Shown piece by piece: positions 20,572 through 29,727 of a DNA stretch of 64,000 nt. The position numbers and the translations under genes are program-made. A model generated the notes under the pieces. It saw only the letters and a program-made list of their open reading frames with translations. It was not told where the DNA came from and did no database searches. The DNA comes from Deinococcus metalli (GTDB lineage Bacteria > Deinococcota > Deinococci > Deinococcales > Deinococcaceae): positions 62,001 to 126,000 of the forward strand of contig NZ_JACHFK010000006.1 in the NCBI RefSeq assembly GCF_014201805.1. The letters run 5' to 3'. Numbering within the stretch: the stretch's first letter is position 1; every line of letters starts with the position of its first letter.

Positions 20572-21132
20572 ATGCCCCGTACCCTGCACCTGATCAAGCA
20601 CGGCCGGCCCCGGATCATCCCCGGCGTGCCCGCCCACGACTGGGTCCTGGCCGAGGGGGCGCTGGACGGCCTGGACGCGCTGGTCGCCCGGCTGACGCCC
20701 CGCCCGGACGTGATCGTGTCCAGCGAGGAACCCAAGGCGCGGGCCACCGCTGACGGCCTGGCCGCGCGGCTGGGGGTGCCGTGGCGCGCCATGCTCGGCC
20801 TGCACGAGCAGCTGCGCTACACCGCGCCCTTCCACACCGATCCGGCCAATTTCGAGGCCGACCTCCGCCAGTTCTTCGACCACCCGCACGACGTCGTCTA
20901 CGGCGAGGAGAGCGCCGCAGACGCCTGCACCCGTTTCGGGAACGCCGTCCAGGCCGTGCTGAGGGCCAACCCGCACGGCACCGTCGCCATCGTCTCGCAC
21001 GGCACGGTCATCTCGCTGCTGCTTGCGCACGCCAATCGCCTCGATCCGTGGCCGCTGTGGCGGTCGCTGGGACTGCTGGACGCCGTCACGGTCGACGTGC
21101 CGGGCCTGCGCGTGCGGGAACCAACGACCTGA
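20572..21132 (+). CDS. histidine phosphatase family protein
   Basis: 186 aa from ATG 20572. The catalytic N-terminal motif reads KHGRP where the family usually has RHG, so the first arginine is replaced by lysine while the phosphoacceptor histidine is kept. The second histidine is in [18 protein letters not shown] is the usual substrate-loop region. Substrate unknown. Confidence 0.8.
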   Translation: MPRTLHLIKHGRPRIIPGVPAHDWVLAEGALDGLDALVARLTPRPDVIVSSEEPKARATADGLAARLGVPWRAMLGLHEQLRYTAPFHTDPANFEADLRQFFDHPHDVVYGEESAADACTRFGNAVQAVLRANPHGTVAIVSHGTVISLLLAHANRLDPWPLWRSLGLLDAVTVDVPGLRVREPTT

Positions 21133-21163
21133 ACAGCGCGTAAGGGCAGCAGGAGGCAACAAC

Positions 21164-22084
21164 ATGGGCTTTACGATCCTCGTGGTCTTTCTGGTGCTGC
21201 TCGTGATCGTCACGCTGCTGGCCGGCGTCAAGAGCGTTCCGCAGGGTTACCAGTGGACGCAGGAACGCTTCGGGAAATTCCAGCGTGCCCTCACCCCCGG
21301 CCTGAACATCATCATTCCCTACGTCGACCGCATCGGGCGCAGGGTCAATATGATGGAACAGGTGCTGGACGTCCCCAGCCAGGAGGTCATCACCAAGGAC
21401 AACGCGCTGGTCACGGTGGACGGCGTGGTGTTCTACCAGGTGCTCGACGCCGCCAAGGCCACCTACGAGGTGCGAAACCTCGAGCAGGCCATCCTGAACC
21501 TCACCATGACGAACATCCGCACCGTGATGGGCAGCATGGATCTGGACGAACTGCTCAGCAACCGCGACCAGATCAACGCCCGGCTGCTGACGGTCGTGGA
21601 CGAGGCCACCGAGCCGTGGGGGGTCAAGGCCACCCGTATCGAGGTCAAGGACATCAAGCCGCCGGCCGACCTGGTCGCCAGCATGGCCCGCCAGATGAAG
21701 GCCGAACGCGAGAAGCGCGCCAACATCCTCGACGCCGAGGGCTTCCGCCAGGCCGCCATCCTGAAGGCCGAGGGCGAGAAGCAGGCCGAGATCCTGAACG
21801 CCGAGGGCCAGCGCCAGGCCGCCTTCCTGCAGGCCGAGGCCCGCGAGCGCGCCGCCCAGGCCGAGGCCGCCGCGACCCGCATGGTCAGCGAGGCGATCGC
21901 CGCCGGGAACGTGCAGGCCATCAACTATTTCATCGCGCAGCGCTACGTGGACGCCCTGCGGGACGTCGCCACCGCGCCCAACCAGAAGACCCTGATCCTG
22001 CCGGTCGAGGCGACCGCCGTGCTCGGCAGTCTCCAGGGCATCGCGCAGCTCGCCCAGGAAGCCTTCGGCGGGCGGAAGGACTAG
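21164..22084 (+). CDS. SPFH/band-7 (stomatin-like) membrane protein
   Basis: 306 aa from ATG 21164, with AGGAGG 8 nt upstream. There is one N-terminal membrane helix, then a band-7 domain ([40 protein letters not shown]) and an Ala/Glu-rich coiled coil made of AEG-x-RQAA repeats. It pairs with the NfeD protein that starts 4 bp after it, the standard SPFH-NfeD unit for membrane microdomains. Confidence 0.92.
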   Translation: MGFTILVVFLVLLVIVTLLAGVKSVPQGYQWTQERFGKFQRALTPGLNIIIPYVDRIGRRVNMMEQVLDVPSQEVITKDNALVTVDGVVFYQVLDAAKATYEVRNLEQAILNLTMTNIRTVMGSMDLDELLSNRDQINARLLTVVDEATEPWGVKATRIEVKDIKPPADLVASMARQMKAEREKRANILDAEGFRQAAILKAEGEKQAEILNAEGQRQAAFLQAEARERAAQAEAAATRMVSEAIAAGNVQAINYFIAQRYVDALRDVATAPNQKTLILPVEATAVLGSLQGIAQLAQEAFGGRKD

Positions 22085-22088
22085 GCCC

Positions 22089-22580
22089 ATGGACTGGTGG
22101 CCCACCCTGGAGCGCGTGCAGCCGTGGCACTGGTGGGTGCTGGGCGCCGCGCTGCTGATCCTGGAGGTGTTCGCGCCCGGCGTGTTCTTCGTGTGGCTGG
22201 CCCTCGCTGCGTTCGCGCTGGGCCTGGTGGTGTTCGTGCTGCCGATCCCGGTGACGGTGCAGCTCCTGCTGTTCGCGGCGTTCAGCGTCGCCAGCGTTCT
22301 GATCGGGCGGCGGTACGTGGGCCGCCTCGCGCTGGGCGGCACGGAGGGCGACGAGGTGAACCGCGGCGCGGGCCGGCTGGTCGGCCGCACCGTGAAGGTC
22401 ACGGCCGCCATCACGAACGGCACCGGCCGCGTCCGCGTGGGCGACAGCGACTGGCGCGCCACCGGCCCCGACACGCCCGTCGGCGCGGACGTCCTGATCG
22501 TCGCCGCCGACGGCACCACCCTGATCGTCCGCGAGATCAGCGGCTCGTGGCTGGAAGAACGCGGCCGCACCGGCGGCTGA
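22089..22580 (+). CDS. NfeD family membrane protein
   Basis: 163 aa. Two to three membrane helices (WHWWVLGAALLILEVFAPGVFFVWLA and the following segment) are followed by the C-terminal OB fold of NfeD proteins (GRLVGRTVKV, VGDSDWRAT, VLIVAADGTTLIV). It is the partner of the upstream SPFH protein in the same operon. Confidence 0.9.
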   Translation: MDWWPTLERVQPWHWWVLGAALLILEVFAPGVFFVWLALAAFALGLVVFVLPIPVTVQLLLFAAFSVASVLIGRRYVGRLALGGTEGDEVNRGAGRLVGRTVKVTAAITNGTGRVRVGDSDWRATGPDTPVGADVLIVAADGTTLIVREISGSWLEERGRTGG

Positions 22581-22598
22581 GCCCACGCACGCCATGAA

Positions 22599-22626
22599 GA
22601 CGCCCCCTCCACACGGGAGGGGGCGT
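22599..22626. terminator. bidirectional terminator between NfeD gene and rpsI
   Basis: ACGCCCCCTCC and GGAGGGGGCGT, an 11-bp perfect stem followed by TCTT on the plus strand. It serves both convergent operons. Confidence 0.75.
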
Positions 22627-22648
22627 TCTTCCGGTTGACCGCGTCGGG

Positions 22649-23050
22649 TCAGCGCTTGCTGAACTGCGGAGCGCGGCGGGCCTTCTTCAGGCCGTACTTC
22701 TTGCGCTCGACTTCACGGGGATCGCGGCGCAGCAGACCGCGGGGCTTCATCTGGGCGCGGAAGTCCGGGTTGACCTTCAGCAGCGCGCGGGCGATGCCCA
22801 GCTTGATCGCGTCGGCCTGACCGGCGGGGCCGCCACCGGCCACGGTGATCACGGCGTCGTAGCGGCCGGCGGTGCCGGTCTCGCGGAAGGCCTGGAGGGC
22901 GTGCACGGCGCGGAGCAGACCACGGAAGTAGGTCTGGAATTCCTTGCCGTTCACCACGATCTTGCCTTCGCCAGGGCGGAGGAACACGCGGGCGACGGCG
23001 GTCTTGCGGCGGCCGGTGCCGTAGAACTGTTCAGGTTGCTGGATCGCCAT
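22649..23050 (-). CDS. rpsI: 30S ribosomal protein S9
   Basis: 133 aa. It has the S9 signatures [41 protein letters not shown] and the basic C-terminus ending APQFSKR, which reaches the P site. It lies 2 bp after rplM in the usual L13-S9 operon. Confidence 0.98.
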   Translation of the reverse strand: MAIQQPEQFYGTGRRKTAVARVFLRPGEGKIVVNGKEFQTYFRGLLRAVHALQAFRETGTAGRYDAVITVAGGGPAGQADAIKLGIARALLKVNPDFRAQMKPRGLLRRDPREVERKKYGLKKARRAPQFSKR

Positions 23051-23052
23051 GA

Positions 23053-23478
23053 TTATTTGACCTCGAGCGTCTTGGGCTGCTGGGCGGAGTGCGGGTGCTG
23101 TTCGCCGGCGTAGACCTTCAGGCGGCTGTGCATCGCGCGGCCCTGACGGCCCTTGGGCAGCATGCCGAACACGGCGTGTTCGATCACGCGCTCGGGGTGC
23201 TTCTTCAGCGCCTCGCGGGCGGTTTCGGTCTTCAGGCCACCCTGGTAGCCGGTGTAGCGGGTGTACACCTTGCCATCCAGCTTGTTGCCGGTCAGAGCGA
23301 CCTGCTGGGCGTTCACGACCACCACGAAGTCACCCTGGATGATGTTCGGGGTGAAGTCCGGACGGTGCTTGCCACGGATGCGGCTCGCGATCAGGGTCGC
23401 CAGGCGGCCCAGGGGCACGTCCTTCGCGTCCACCACGACCCAGTTCTGCTCGTCATTCTTGGGGATGTAGGTTTTCAC
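23053..23478 (-). CDS. rplM: 50S ribosomal protein L13
   Basis: 141 aa, GTG start at 23478 with GGAG 7 nt upstream. Signatures are [34 protein letters not shown] and [12 protein letters not shown]. It is the first gene of the rplM-rpsI operon. Confidence 0.97.
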   Translation of the reverse strand: MKTYIPKNDEQNWVVVDAKDVPLGRLATLIASRIRGKHRPDFTPNIIQGDFVVVVNAQQVALTGNKLDGKVYTRYTGYQGGLKTETAREALKKHPERVIEHAVFGMLPKGRQGRAMHSRLKVYAGEQHPHSAQQPKTLEVK

Positions 23479-23603
23479 CGCTGTACTCCATGAAAAAGGG
23501 GATTTGGCTGCGACACGCCCCGCGCTGTCAGGGGGAAAGCAACGTGCGTGTCCGGGGGCCTCCCGGTCGTCTCGGCCCTACCAAGCACGAGACACTAAAC
23601 GCC

Positions 23604-23633
23604 AAGGTATCAGATCGGGGGGTGCGGGGGCAA
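23604..23633 (-). promoter_or_regulatory. likely rplM-rpsI promoter
   Basis: On the minus strand TTGCCC (23633-23628), 18-bp spacer, TACCTT (23609-23604), about 125 bp before rplM. It lies just beyond the 3' end of the foreign-looking 23637 gene. Confidence 0.5.
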
Positions 23634-23636
23634 GCG

Positions 23637-24164
23637 TCAGATAGGAGAATCGGGAAGCCCCTTGAGACGACTCTCCACCAGTTTCCAGTTGTCCTCGTAT
23701 TTTTCAATCTCACTGATCCAAAGCCGGCAGTCGAATGACTTTGGATTTCTAGTTCTGATCCAGCTGCGCTCTTCCATATATGCGGTATAGGATTCGGCCA
23801 ATAACTTCTGTAGCATGGTTTTATCGAGTATAAAAAATCGATCTTTTGAATTGCTATCGGGTTTTAGGGCGACGAATACGTAAATCAGTTGAGGGTGGGT
23901 GATCTCCGTCAATCCTCCACTCTTCTGCCTGCCTTTTGCAATAGAGAGCCTGAGCCACAATTCTGCGCTTGAGCGCCATTGATTGCTATTGGAAGCTTTG
24001 ACCTGGATGGGTAGTGTTCGACCGTCCTCATCGGCGGCCAAGACGTCAAAGGCGGGCACGTTGCCAGAGAACGGCGTAGCTATGAGACTTCGCCGCCCAA
24101 GCTCGGCACACACGAGAAACTCCCCAATCTGCCCTGTCAGTTTGTTTGCTCGGCCGGTAGGCAT
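23637..24164 (-). CDS. small AT-rich protein with PD-(D/E)XK-like motif
   Basis: 175 aa, ATG at 24164 (MPTGRANKLTGQIGEFLVCAELGRR). The E in GEFL, D in AFDVLAAD and Q-x-K in LPIQVKAS fit the PD-(D/E)XK fold of small restriction or recombination nucleases. I cannot assign a named family. GC content is far below the surroundings, and it starts 9 bp after the stop of the giant permease/acyltransferase gene, whose last codons are also AT-rich. It looks horizontally acquired. Confidence 0.65.
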   Translation of the reverse strand: MPTGRANKLTGQIGEFLVCAELGRRSLIATPFSGNVPAFDVLAADEDGRTLPIQVKASNSNQWRSSAELWLRLSIAKGRQKSGGLTEITHPQLIYVFVALKPDSNSKDRFFILDKTMLQKLLAESYTAYMEERSWIRTRNPKSFDCRLWISEIEKYEDNWKLVESRLKGLPDSPI

Positions 24165-24173
24165 ATTCTTAGA

Positions 24174-27100
24174 TTAGTTTGTAGATTGATTTGCTGGTGC
24201 CAATGTTGGTGCGGTGCCCCTACCCCTGTGCATTCTCCGCAAAAACGGCTCTTCGATGTGGCGGTAGCTCAGGCCCGCGGCCCAGTACGCCAGGGCAAGG
24301 CCGGCCGTGCTGGTCAGCGCCCACGCGCCCACGCTGTCCATGCCGAAGTACGCGAACGCGGGGTTGTGCAGCAGCCGGATCAGTTCCAGGATCAGGTAGT
24401 GCCAGATGTACAGCCCGAAGCTCAGGCGGGCGGTGGTACGCAGCGGCCGGTCGAGCCACGCGCCCAGCGCGCGGGTGAAGGGCAGCGTGGCGAGCAACGC
24501 GGCGACCAGCAGCGGGAAGGTGGGGTAGAAGTACGGCTGACGGCCCACGCTGAAGCTGAACTCCGGGGCGTGTCGCGTGGCGTACAGCAGGCCGACGATC
24601 CCGGCGACCAGCAGCGCGGCCAGGACGTCGTTCCAGCCGGCGGCGACCCGCGCCGTGCGGGTGCGCCACGCGATCACGCCGGCGGCCAGCACGCCCAGCA
24701 GGTAATGACCGTACAGCCCGACGGGGTTGTAGTTGGGCATCCAGTATTTGCTGCCGCCGGTGATGCCGTACTGCCACCCGCGCCCGTCGGCGTCCGGGAT
24801 CATGTGAGTGAGGATCCACTGGTGGGCGAGGAGGGTGACGGCCAGCACGCCCAACCACCACGCGAAGGCGAGTGCCGGGTGCCGCCGCTTCACCGCGAAC
24901 AGGCCGAGCATGCCCAGTGGCAGCAGGGCGTAGCACACGACCTCGAAGCCGATGCTCCACAGCGGGCCGTTCAGGTCGGCGGGGAAGAACGTCAGCCAGT
25001 GCAGCGAGGACGTGAAGGTGGCGGCGCTCACGGCGCGCAGATACGGGTGCACGGCGTCCGGCACCAGGGCGAGGGTCAGCAGCAGGCTCACGCCCAGGCT
25101 GGCCCAGAATCCCGGCGCGATCCGCAGGAAGCGGCGGCGGGCGTACTCGCGCAGCGGCGGATGCGCGCGGCCCGCGAAGTACCGGCGCCAGAACGGCAGC
25201 GACAGCAGCAGGCCCGACAGCACGAAGAACGCGCTCACGCCGACCGCCCCGCTCATCACGAAGGACTGGAGTTCCTTGAGGGCCGGGGGCTGCACGTTGC
25301 CGTTCAGCCGCTGCGACAGGTGGTGGAAGATCACCATCAGGCACGCGACGGCGCGCACCGCGTCCGCGCCGGGCAGCGGGGCGTCCGGCGTGGCCGGCGG
25401 CGGGGGCGAGGCGGCGGGGCCGCCCGTGATGTTCAGGCCGCGCGCGAGCTGCGTGGCGGCAAGCGCGAACAGCAGCAGCGTGGGCAGCGTGGCGACCGCC
25501 GCGCCGACCGACAGCGCTCCGCCGCTCACCAGGCTCAGCGCCTGTGACACCAGCCGGTGGGCGGGGTCGTGCAGGATCGCCAGTGCGTTCAGGCTGGCCT
25601 GCCACTGCGTGATGAACGTCAGCAGGAAGACCGTGACCATCACCGGCCACGCGACCGGCACGACCACCCGCGTGAGGATCTGCGGCGTGCGCGCGCCGTC
25701 GATCCGCGCAGCTTCCAGCACGCTGCGCGGCACGGCGGCCTGGAGGTACTGCCGTGTCAGGAAGATGCCGATGGCGCTCGCCAGCGCCGGCACCCACAGC
25801 GCGCGCGGCTGCTCGACCCAGTTCAGCAGGCCCATGGTCAGGACGGTGGGGATCAGGTTCGTCAGGGTGGGAAAGAGCATCACGCCCAGCACGACGGCGT
25901 ACAGCGGTCGCCGGGCCGGGAAGTCCAGGTGCGCGAAGGCGTACCCGGCGAGCAGCGAGGTGAGGGTTGCTCCGGTGGCCCCCAGGGTGGACACGTACAC
26001 CGAGTTCCATACGGTGCGCCAGTAGTCCGGCAGTTGTGTCAGTAGGTCGGTGTAGTTGCTGCGCAGGCCGTCGCCCACGTTCAGCAGGAAGTCCGGGAAG
26101 GGATGCGTGGCGTTCAGCAGCAGCGCGGCGGCCGGCAAGACGGCCGAGAGCAGCGCGAGGCCGACCAGCAATTTCAGCGCGGCGGCCGGGGCGGGCGCAA
26201 GGCGGGTGGGCGCGTCGGTGCCCGAGGCGTCCCCGGCGGTGTCGAGTTCCGTGAAGTGACGCCCGATCAGCGCGTACAGGATGCCCACGACCACCGCGAT
26301 CCCGGCGAAGTACACCCATGTCTGCCCGGCAGCCAGCCCGCCGTCGAAGTCCCAGAAACTGGTGCGGATCACGTACTCGGGAATGGTCATGGTGGCGTAG
26401 CTGATCGGCGCGCTGGGATTCCACGTGCTGGCCTGCGTGGCCGCCAGGAAACTGAGGGTGAAGGCGACGAACAGCATGGGCCGCAGCAGCGGCAGCGTGA
26501 TCCGCCGGAACTGCGTGCCCAGCGGCGCGCCGTCCACCTGGGCCGCTTCGTACAGCTGCCGGGGAATGGCGTTCAGGGCCATCAGGTACAGCAGCACGTT
26601 CCAGCCCACGCCGTTCCACGCGAGGTTGAAGGCGCGCTCCGCACCGGCGGCGTCCAGCGAGTACGGCAGCGCGGCCGACAGCGTGTGCAGGGCGGGCACG
26701 GCCTGAATGCCGGCGTACAGCGCGCTGTACAGGTCGCCCAGCGGCCGCCACAGCACGGTGAACAGCAGTGCCAGCACCGGCCCGGTTGCCAGCGGCGAGG
26801 TCACGTACGGCAGGAACAGCACGGTGCCCAGCACGCCCTGGAGCCGCCGGAAGGTCAGGTGCAGCGCGAAGGCCAGCGGCAGCGCCGCCGCGTGCTGCAT
26901 GACCGCACTCTTCAGGGCGGTGCCCAGCGTCCGCAGCAGCGCGGGCCAGTACGCAGGGTCCGTGAAGATGTTCTGGTAGGTCCACACGCCGTCGAAGCGT
27001 GCCCGGCCCAGGCTGGCGAGCGGGTTCCAGTCGTAGAACGAGATCACGAACGAGAACAGCAGCGGGAACACGCCGAAGGCGAGCAGGATCACGAAGAACG

Positions 27101-27194
27101 GCGACAGCAGCAGCGCCGGGGTGCGGCTGCGGCTCGGGCCTCGCCGGGACGGGCGAAGGGCAGACGGAACGGACGCGGTGGACGGGCGGATCAT
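24174..27194 (-). CDS. fusion of two ABC sugar permeases and an acyltransferase-3 domain
   Basis: 1006 aa in one uninterrupted frame. Residues about 25-320 are a MalF/UgpA-like permease with the EAA loop EAAQVDGAPLGTQFRRITLP (216-235). Residues about 340-590 are a MalG/UgpE-like permease with a second EAA loop EAARIDGARTPQILTRVVVP (494-513). After a Pro-rich linker (about 592-606) residues 608-985 are an OafA-like acyltransferase-3 membrane domain (AVRAVACLMVIFHHLSQ, SGAVGVSAFFVLSGLLLSLPFWRRY, FGLYIWHYLILELI). Normally these are three proteins. No binding protein or ATPase gene is adjacent. A LacI-type palindrome lies 19 bp upstream of the start. Confidence 0.85.
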   Translation of the reverse strand: MIRPSTASVPSALRPSRRGPSRSRTPALLLSPFFVILLAFGVFPLLFSFVISFYDWNPLASLGRARFDGVWTYQNIFTDPAYWPALLRTLGTALKSAVMQHAAALPLAFALHLTFRRLQGVLGTVLFLPYVTSPLATGPVLALLFTVLWRPLGDLYSALYAGIQAVPALHTLSAALPYSLDAAGAERAFNLAWNGVGWNVLLYLMALNAIPRQLYEAAQVDGAPLGTQFRRITLPLLRPMLFVAFTLSFLAATQASTWNPSAPISYATMTIPEYVIRTSFWDFDGGLAAGQTWVYFAGIAVVVGILYALIGRHFTELDTAGDASGTDAPTRLAPAPAAALKLLVGLALLSAVLPAAALLLNATHPFPDFLLNVGDGLRSNYTDLLTQLPDYWRTVWNSVYVSTLGATGATLTSLLAGYAFAHLDFPARRPLYAVVLGVMLFPTLTNLIPTVLTMGLLNWVEQPRALWVPALASAIGIFLTRQYLQAAVPRSVLEAARIDGARTPQILTRVVVPVAWPVMVTVFLLTFITQWQASLNALAILHDPAHRLVSQALSLVSGGALSVGAAVATLPTLLLFALAATQLARGLNITGGPAASPPPPATPDAPLPGADAVRAVACLMVIFHHLSQRLNGNVQPPALKELQSFVMSGAVGVSAFFVLSGLLLSLPFWRRYFAGRAHPPLREYARRRFLRIAPGFWASLGVSLLLTLALVPDAVHPYLRAVSAATFTSSLHWLTFFPADLNGPLWSIGFEVVCYALLPLGMLGLFAVKRRHPALAFAWWLGVLAVTLLAHQWILTHMIPDADGRGWQYGITGGSKYWMPNYNPVGLYGHYLLGVLAAGVIAWRTRTARVAAGWNDVLAALLVAGIVGLLYATRHAPEFSFSVGRQPYFYPTFPLLVAALLATLPFTRALGAWLDRPLRTTARLSFGLYIWHYLILELIRLLHNPAFAYFGMDSVGAWALTSTAGLALAYWAAGLSYRHIEEPFLRRMHRGRGTAPTLAPANQSTN

Positions 27195-27212
27195 GCGGGC
27201 TCCTGCGGGTCT

Positions 27213-27224
27213 GAAAGCGCTTTC
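27213..27224. promoter_or_regulatory. LacI-family type operator
   Basis: GAAAGCGCTTTC, a perfect 12-bp palindrome with the central CG typical of LacI/CcpA/MalR-family sites. It lies between the start codon of the permease fusion and its upstream region, suggesting sugar-controlled repression. Confidence 0.65.
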
Positions 27225-27256
27225 AAGATGTGTATTGGCCCTATCCTACACGCCCG

Positions 27257-27279
27257 GCGCACAGTTGTGGTCTGTGCGC
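27257..27279. other. inverted repeat in the 27195-27480 gap
   Basis: GCGCACAG and CTGTGCGC separated by 7 nt. The 286-bp gap between aroQ and the fusion gene otherwise shows no gene. The hairpin could be a transcription signal or a second operator. Confidence 0.35.
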
Positions 27280-27480
27280 GCCTTCACACGATGACGGGCG
27301 ACCTCTTCGGCGGGCAGCCTGATCCGTCCCCCCGGACACTGCTGAGGACGATGGCTGGCGCCATGTCTCCGGACTCCATCTCCCTGGAGTCACGTCGCAG
27401 GAAGGAACCATCTATTGCTCGGCTGGATGGAGCAGCCGGGAAGGACGTCACCCCTACCCTTGTGCCCTCGCCCGGTCAGG

Positions 27481-27909
27481 TCACGCGCTCTCGGTCAGGT
27501 ATTCCATCGCCAGTCGGTAGCCGAAGAAGCCCAGGCCGCTGATCTTGCCCCGGCACACCGCCGCTGTGACGCTGGTGTGCCGGAACGCCTCGCGGGCGTC
27601 CACGTTGCTGATGTGCACCTCGACCACTGGCAGCGGCTGCCCGGCAATCGCGTCGCGCAGCGCGTAGCTGTAGTGCGTCAGCGCGCCGGGATTGATCACG
27701 ATGCCAGTGAAGCCCTGCTCCTGCGCCTCGTGCACCCACTCCAGTAACTGGCCCTCGTAGTTGCTCTGGCGGCACGTCACCGACTCGCCCAGTTCTGCGC
27801 CCCACGCCTCGCACTGGCGTTCCAGGTCTTCGAGGGTCTGCGACCCGTACACGCCGGGTTCACGCAGACCGAGGCGGTTCAGGTTCGGGCCGTTCAGGAC
27901 GAGCAGCAT
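27481..27909 (-). CDS. aroQ: type II 3-dehydroquinate dehydratase
   Basis: 142 aa. Third shikimate step. It has NGPNLNRLGLREPGVYG (catalytic Arg and Tyr loop), NPGALTHYSYALRDAI, VEVHISN and a final GLGFFGYRLAMEYL. It is the last gene of the aroC-aroK-aroB-aroQ cluster, 42 bp after aroB. Confidence 0.96.
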   Translation of the reverse strand: MLLVLNGPNLNRLGLREPGVYGSQTLEDLERQCEAWGAELGESVTCRQSNYEGQLLEWVHEAQEQGFTGIVINPGALTHYSYALRDAIAGQPLPVVEVHISNVDAREAFRHTSVTAAVCRGKISGLGFFGYRLAMEYLTESA

Positions 27910-27951
27910 GCAGGTAGCGTAGCGGGTTCCGGCACGTCCGGGCGCGGCTCT

Positions 27952-28998
27952 TCAGTCCAGCCGGGCCACGTCGTCCTGCCAGCCGCCGAACTCGGCGCGC
28001 AGCACCGCCTCGGGCACGCGCGTCAGGTACGGCCGGGCGAGGTCACGCAGCAGCACGAAGCGCACGCCGTCCGCGTCCGCCTTCTTGTCGCGCGCCATGT
28101 AGGGCGCCACGTCGTCGTAGGTCAGCGCGGGCAGGGAAGAGGGCCGCTGCCAGCGCAGGAAGGCCAGGGTGTCGGGCGTCAGGTCGGCGCCGCCCTGGGC
28201 GCGGCTCACGCGGGCCGCGTAGTGCATGCCGTACGCGACCGCCTCGCCGTGCGGGATGGCCTGGTGCGTGACCCCCTCCAGTGCGTGCGCCAGCGTGTGC
28301 CCGAAGTTCAGGAAGGCCCGCTCGCCGCGCTCGGTCAGGTCGCGCGTGACCACGCCCGCCTTGACCGCGATGGCGTCCGCGACCGTGTCCTCCAGCAGGG
28401 CGCCGCCGGGCCGGAACTCGGGCGCCAGCACGCGCGGCAGCAGGCTGGGATCGCTGATCAGGCCGTGTTTGAAGGCCTCGGCCGCGCCCTCGCGGAACAC
28501 CGCGCCCGGCAGCGTCGAGAGGGTATCCGTGTCGCACCACACGGCCCTCGGCGGCCAGAACGCGCCCACCAGGTTCTTGCCCTCGGGCAGGTTCACGCCG
28601 GTCTTGCCGCCCACCGCCGCGTCCACCATGCCCAGCAGCGTGGTCGGCACGGTGTAGAACGCCACGCCGCGCAGGTAGCTCGCGGCCACGAAGCCCGCCA
28701 GATCGGTGGCCGCGCCGCCGCCCAGGCCGACCACTGCGGCGTCGCGCGGCAGAGCGGCCGCCGCCAGCCGGGACAGCACGCCGGCGTACACGTCCAGCGT
28801 CTTGCACGCGTCCCGCGCGGGCACGCTGACCGTCAGGGTGGGCTGGAGCGCGGCCTGGGCCCTCTCCACGAACGCGCGGGGCAGATCCTCCGGCTGGATC
28901 AGGGCGACGTGCCGTTCCGGGACGCTCAGGGTGTCCAGCACGCCACTCCCGACCGTGACCGGGTACGGCGTCGGCCCGCCGACCTCAATCCGTGGCAC
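27952..28998 (-). CDS. aroB: 3-dehydroquinate synthase
   Basis: 348 aa. NAD-dependent cyclisation of DAHP. Motifs are [40 protein letters not shown], the zinc ligands E and H in [11 protein letters not shown] and [10 protein letters not shown], and HGEAVAYGM. It overlaps the aroK 3' end by 14 bp, so translation is likely coupled. Confidence 0.96.
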   Translation of the reverse strand: MPRIEVGGPTPYPVTVGSGVLDTLSVPERHVALIQPEDLPRAFVERAQAALQPTLTVSVPARDACKTLDVYAGVLSRLAAAALPRDAAVVGLGGGAATDLAGFVAASYLRGVAFYTVPTTLLGMVDAAVGGKTGVNLPEGKNLVGAFWPPRAVWCDTDTLSTLPGAVFREGAAEAFKHGLISDPSLLPRVLAPEFRPGGALLEDTVADAIAVKAGVVTRDLTERGERAFLNFGHTLAHALEGVTHQAIPHGEAVAYGMHYAARVSRAQGGADLTPDTLAFLRWQRPSSLPALTYDDVAPYMARDKKADADGVRFVLLRDLARPYLTRVPEAVLRAEFGGWQDDVARLD

Positions 28999-29725
28999 GG
29001 TCGACCGCGAGGGGCGCTCCGGGCTCGGCCCACGCGTGCTGCGCGTCCGCCCAGTTCCACAGCCGCTCGATCACTTCCTCCACGATCTCCTCGCTGGGCC
29101 GGCCATCGCTGTGCACGTGGATGGTGCCCTGGCGGTACACCGGCTCGCGCTCGTCCATCAGGTGCCGGATGCGGGTCATGGGATCGTCAGCGCGCAGCAG
29201 CGGCCGGTCGCTGTGCTTGGTGCGGGCGTATACGGTCTCCGGCGTGGCCCACAGCACGACCACCGGCCCGCGCGACAGCAGCACGCGGCGGTTCTCCTCG
29301 TGGATGAAGGTCCCGCCCCCCAGGCTGATCACGGCGTGGTCGAGACGACTCACGCGGCCCACGACCTCCTGCTCGCACGCGCGGAAGTAGCCCTCGCCTT
29401 CCTGCGCGAAGACCTCCGGGATGCTCTTGCCGACCACCCGCGTGATCAGCTTGTCGGTGTCCACGAAGTGCAGCGCGAGCGCCCGCGACAGTTCCCAGCC
29501 CACGCGGCTCTTTCCGGTGCCCATGAAGCCCGCCAGCGCCACCCAGCTCACGGGACGATCGATCAGGCCGGCGGCCACCATGGGGGACAGTCTAAGGGAC
29601 TCCTGCGCCGGGACGGTAACCTCGCTTCCCGACGTCTCCTGCAGGTGGGCGCGCAGCCCCGCCTCGATCCGCTCGGGCACGGGCAGCGCCGGTCCGGGCG
29701 TGCCGCTCGCCGGCGCGGTCGTCAC
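28985..29725 (-). CDS. aroK: shikimate kinase
   Basis: 246 aa. P-loop GFMGTGKS, shikimate-binding [15 protein letters not shown] and the lid RPLL are present. The kinase proper begins at about residue 58, so the annotated start gives a roughly 50-residue N-terminal extension. An internal ATG ([13 protein letters not shown]) at 29581 would yield a protein of usual length. The tight 2-bp junction with aroC supports the long form. Confidence 0.93.
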   Translation of the reverse strand: MTTAPASGTPGPALPVPERIEAGLRAHLQETSGSEVTVPAQESLRLSPMVAAGLIDRPVSWVALAGFMGTGKSRVGWELSRALALHFVDTDKLITRVVGKSIPEVFAQEGEGYFRACEQEVVGRVSRLDHAVISLGGGTFIHEENRRVLLSRGPVVVLWATPETVYARTKHSDRPLLRADDPMTRIRHLMDEREPVYRQGTIHVHSDGRPSEEIVEEVIERLWNWADAQHAWAEPGAPLAVDRATD

Positions 29726-29727
29726 GG

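Noticed and set aside
24186..25547. Long plus-strand frames opposite the permease/acyltransferase fusion
   Set aside because: Gln/Arg/Gly-rich shadows without start signals. The minus-strand frame has clear domains throughout.
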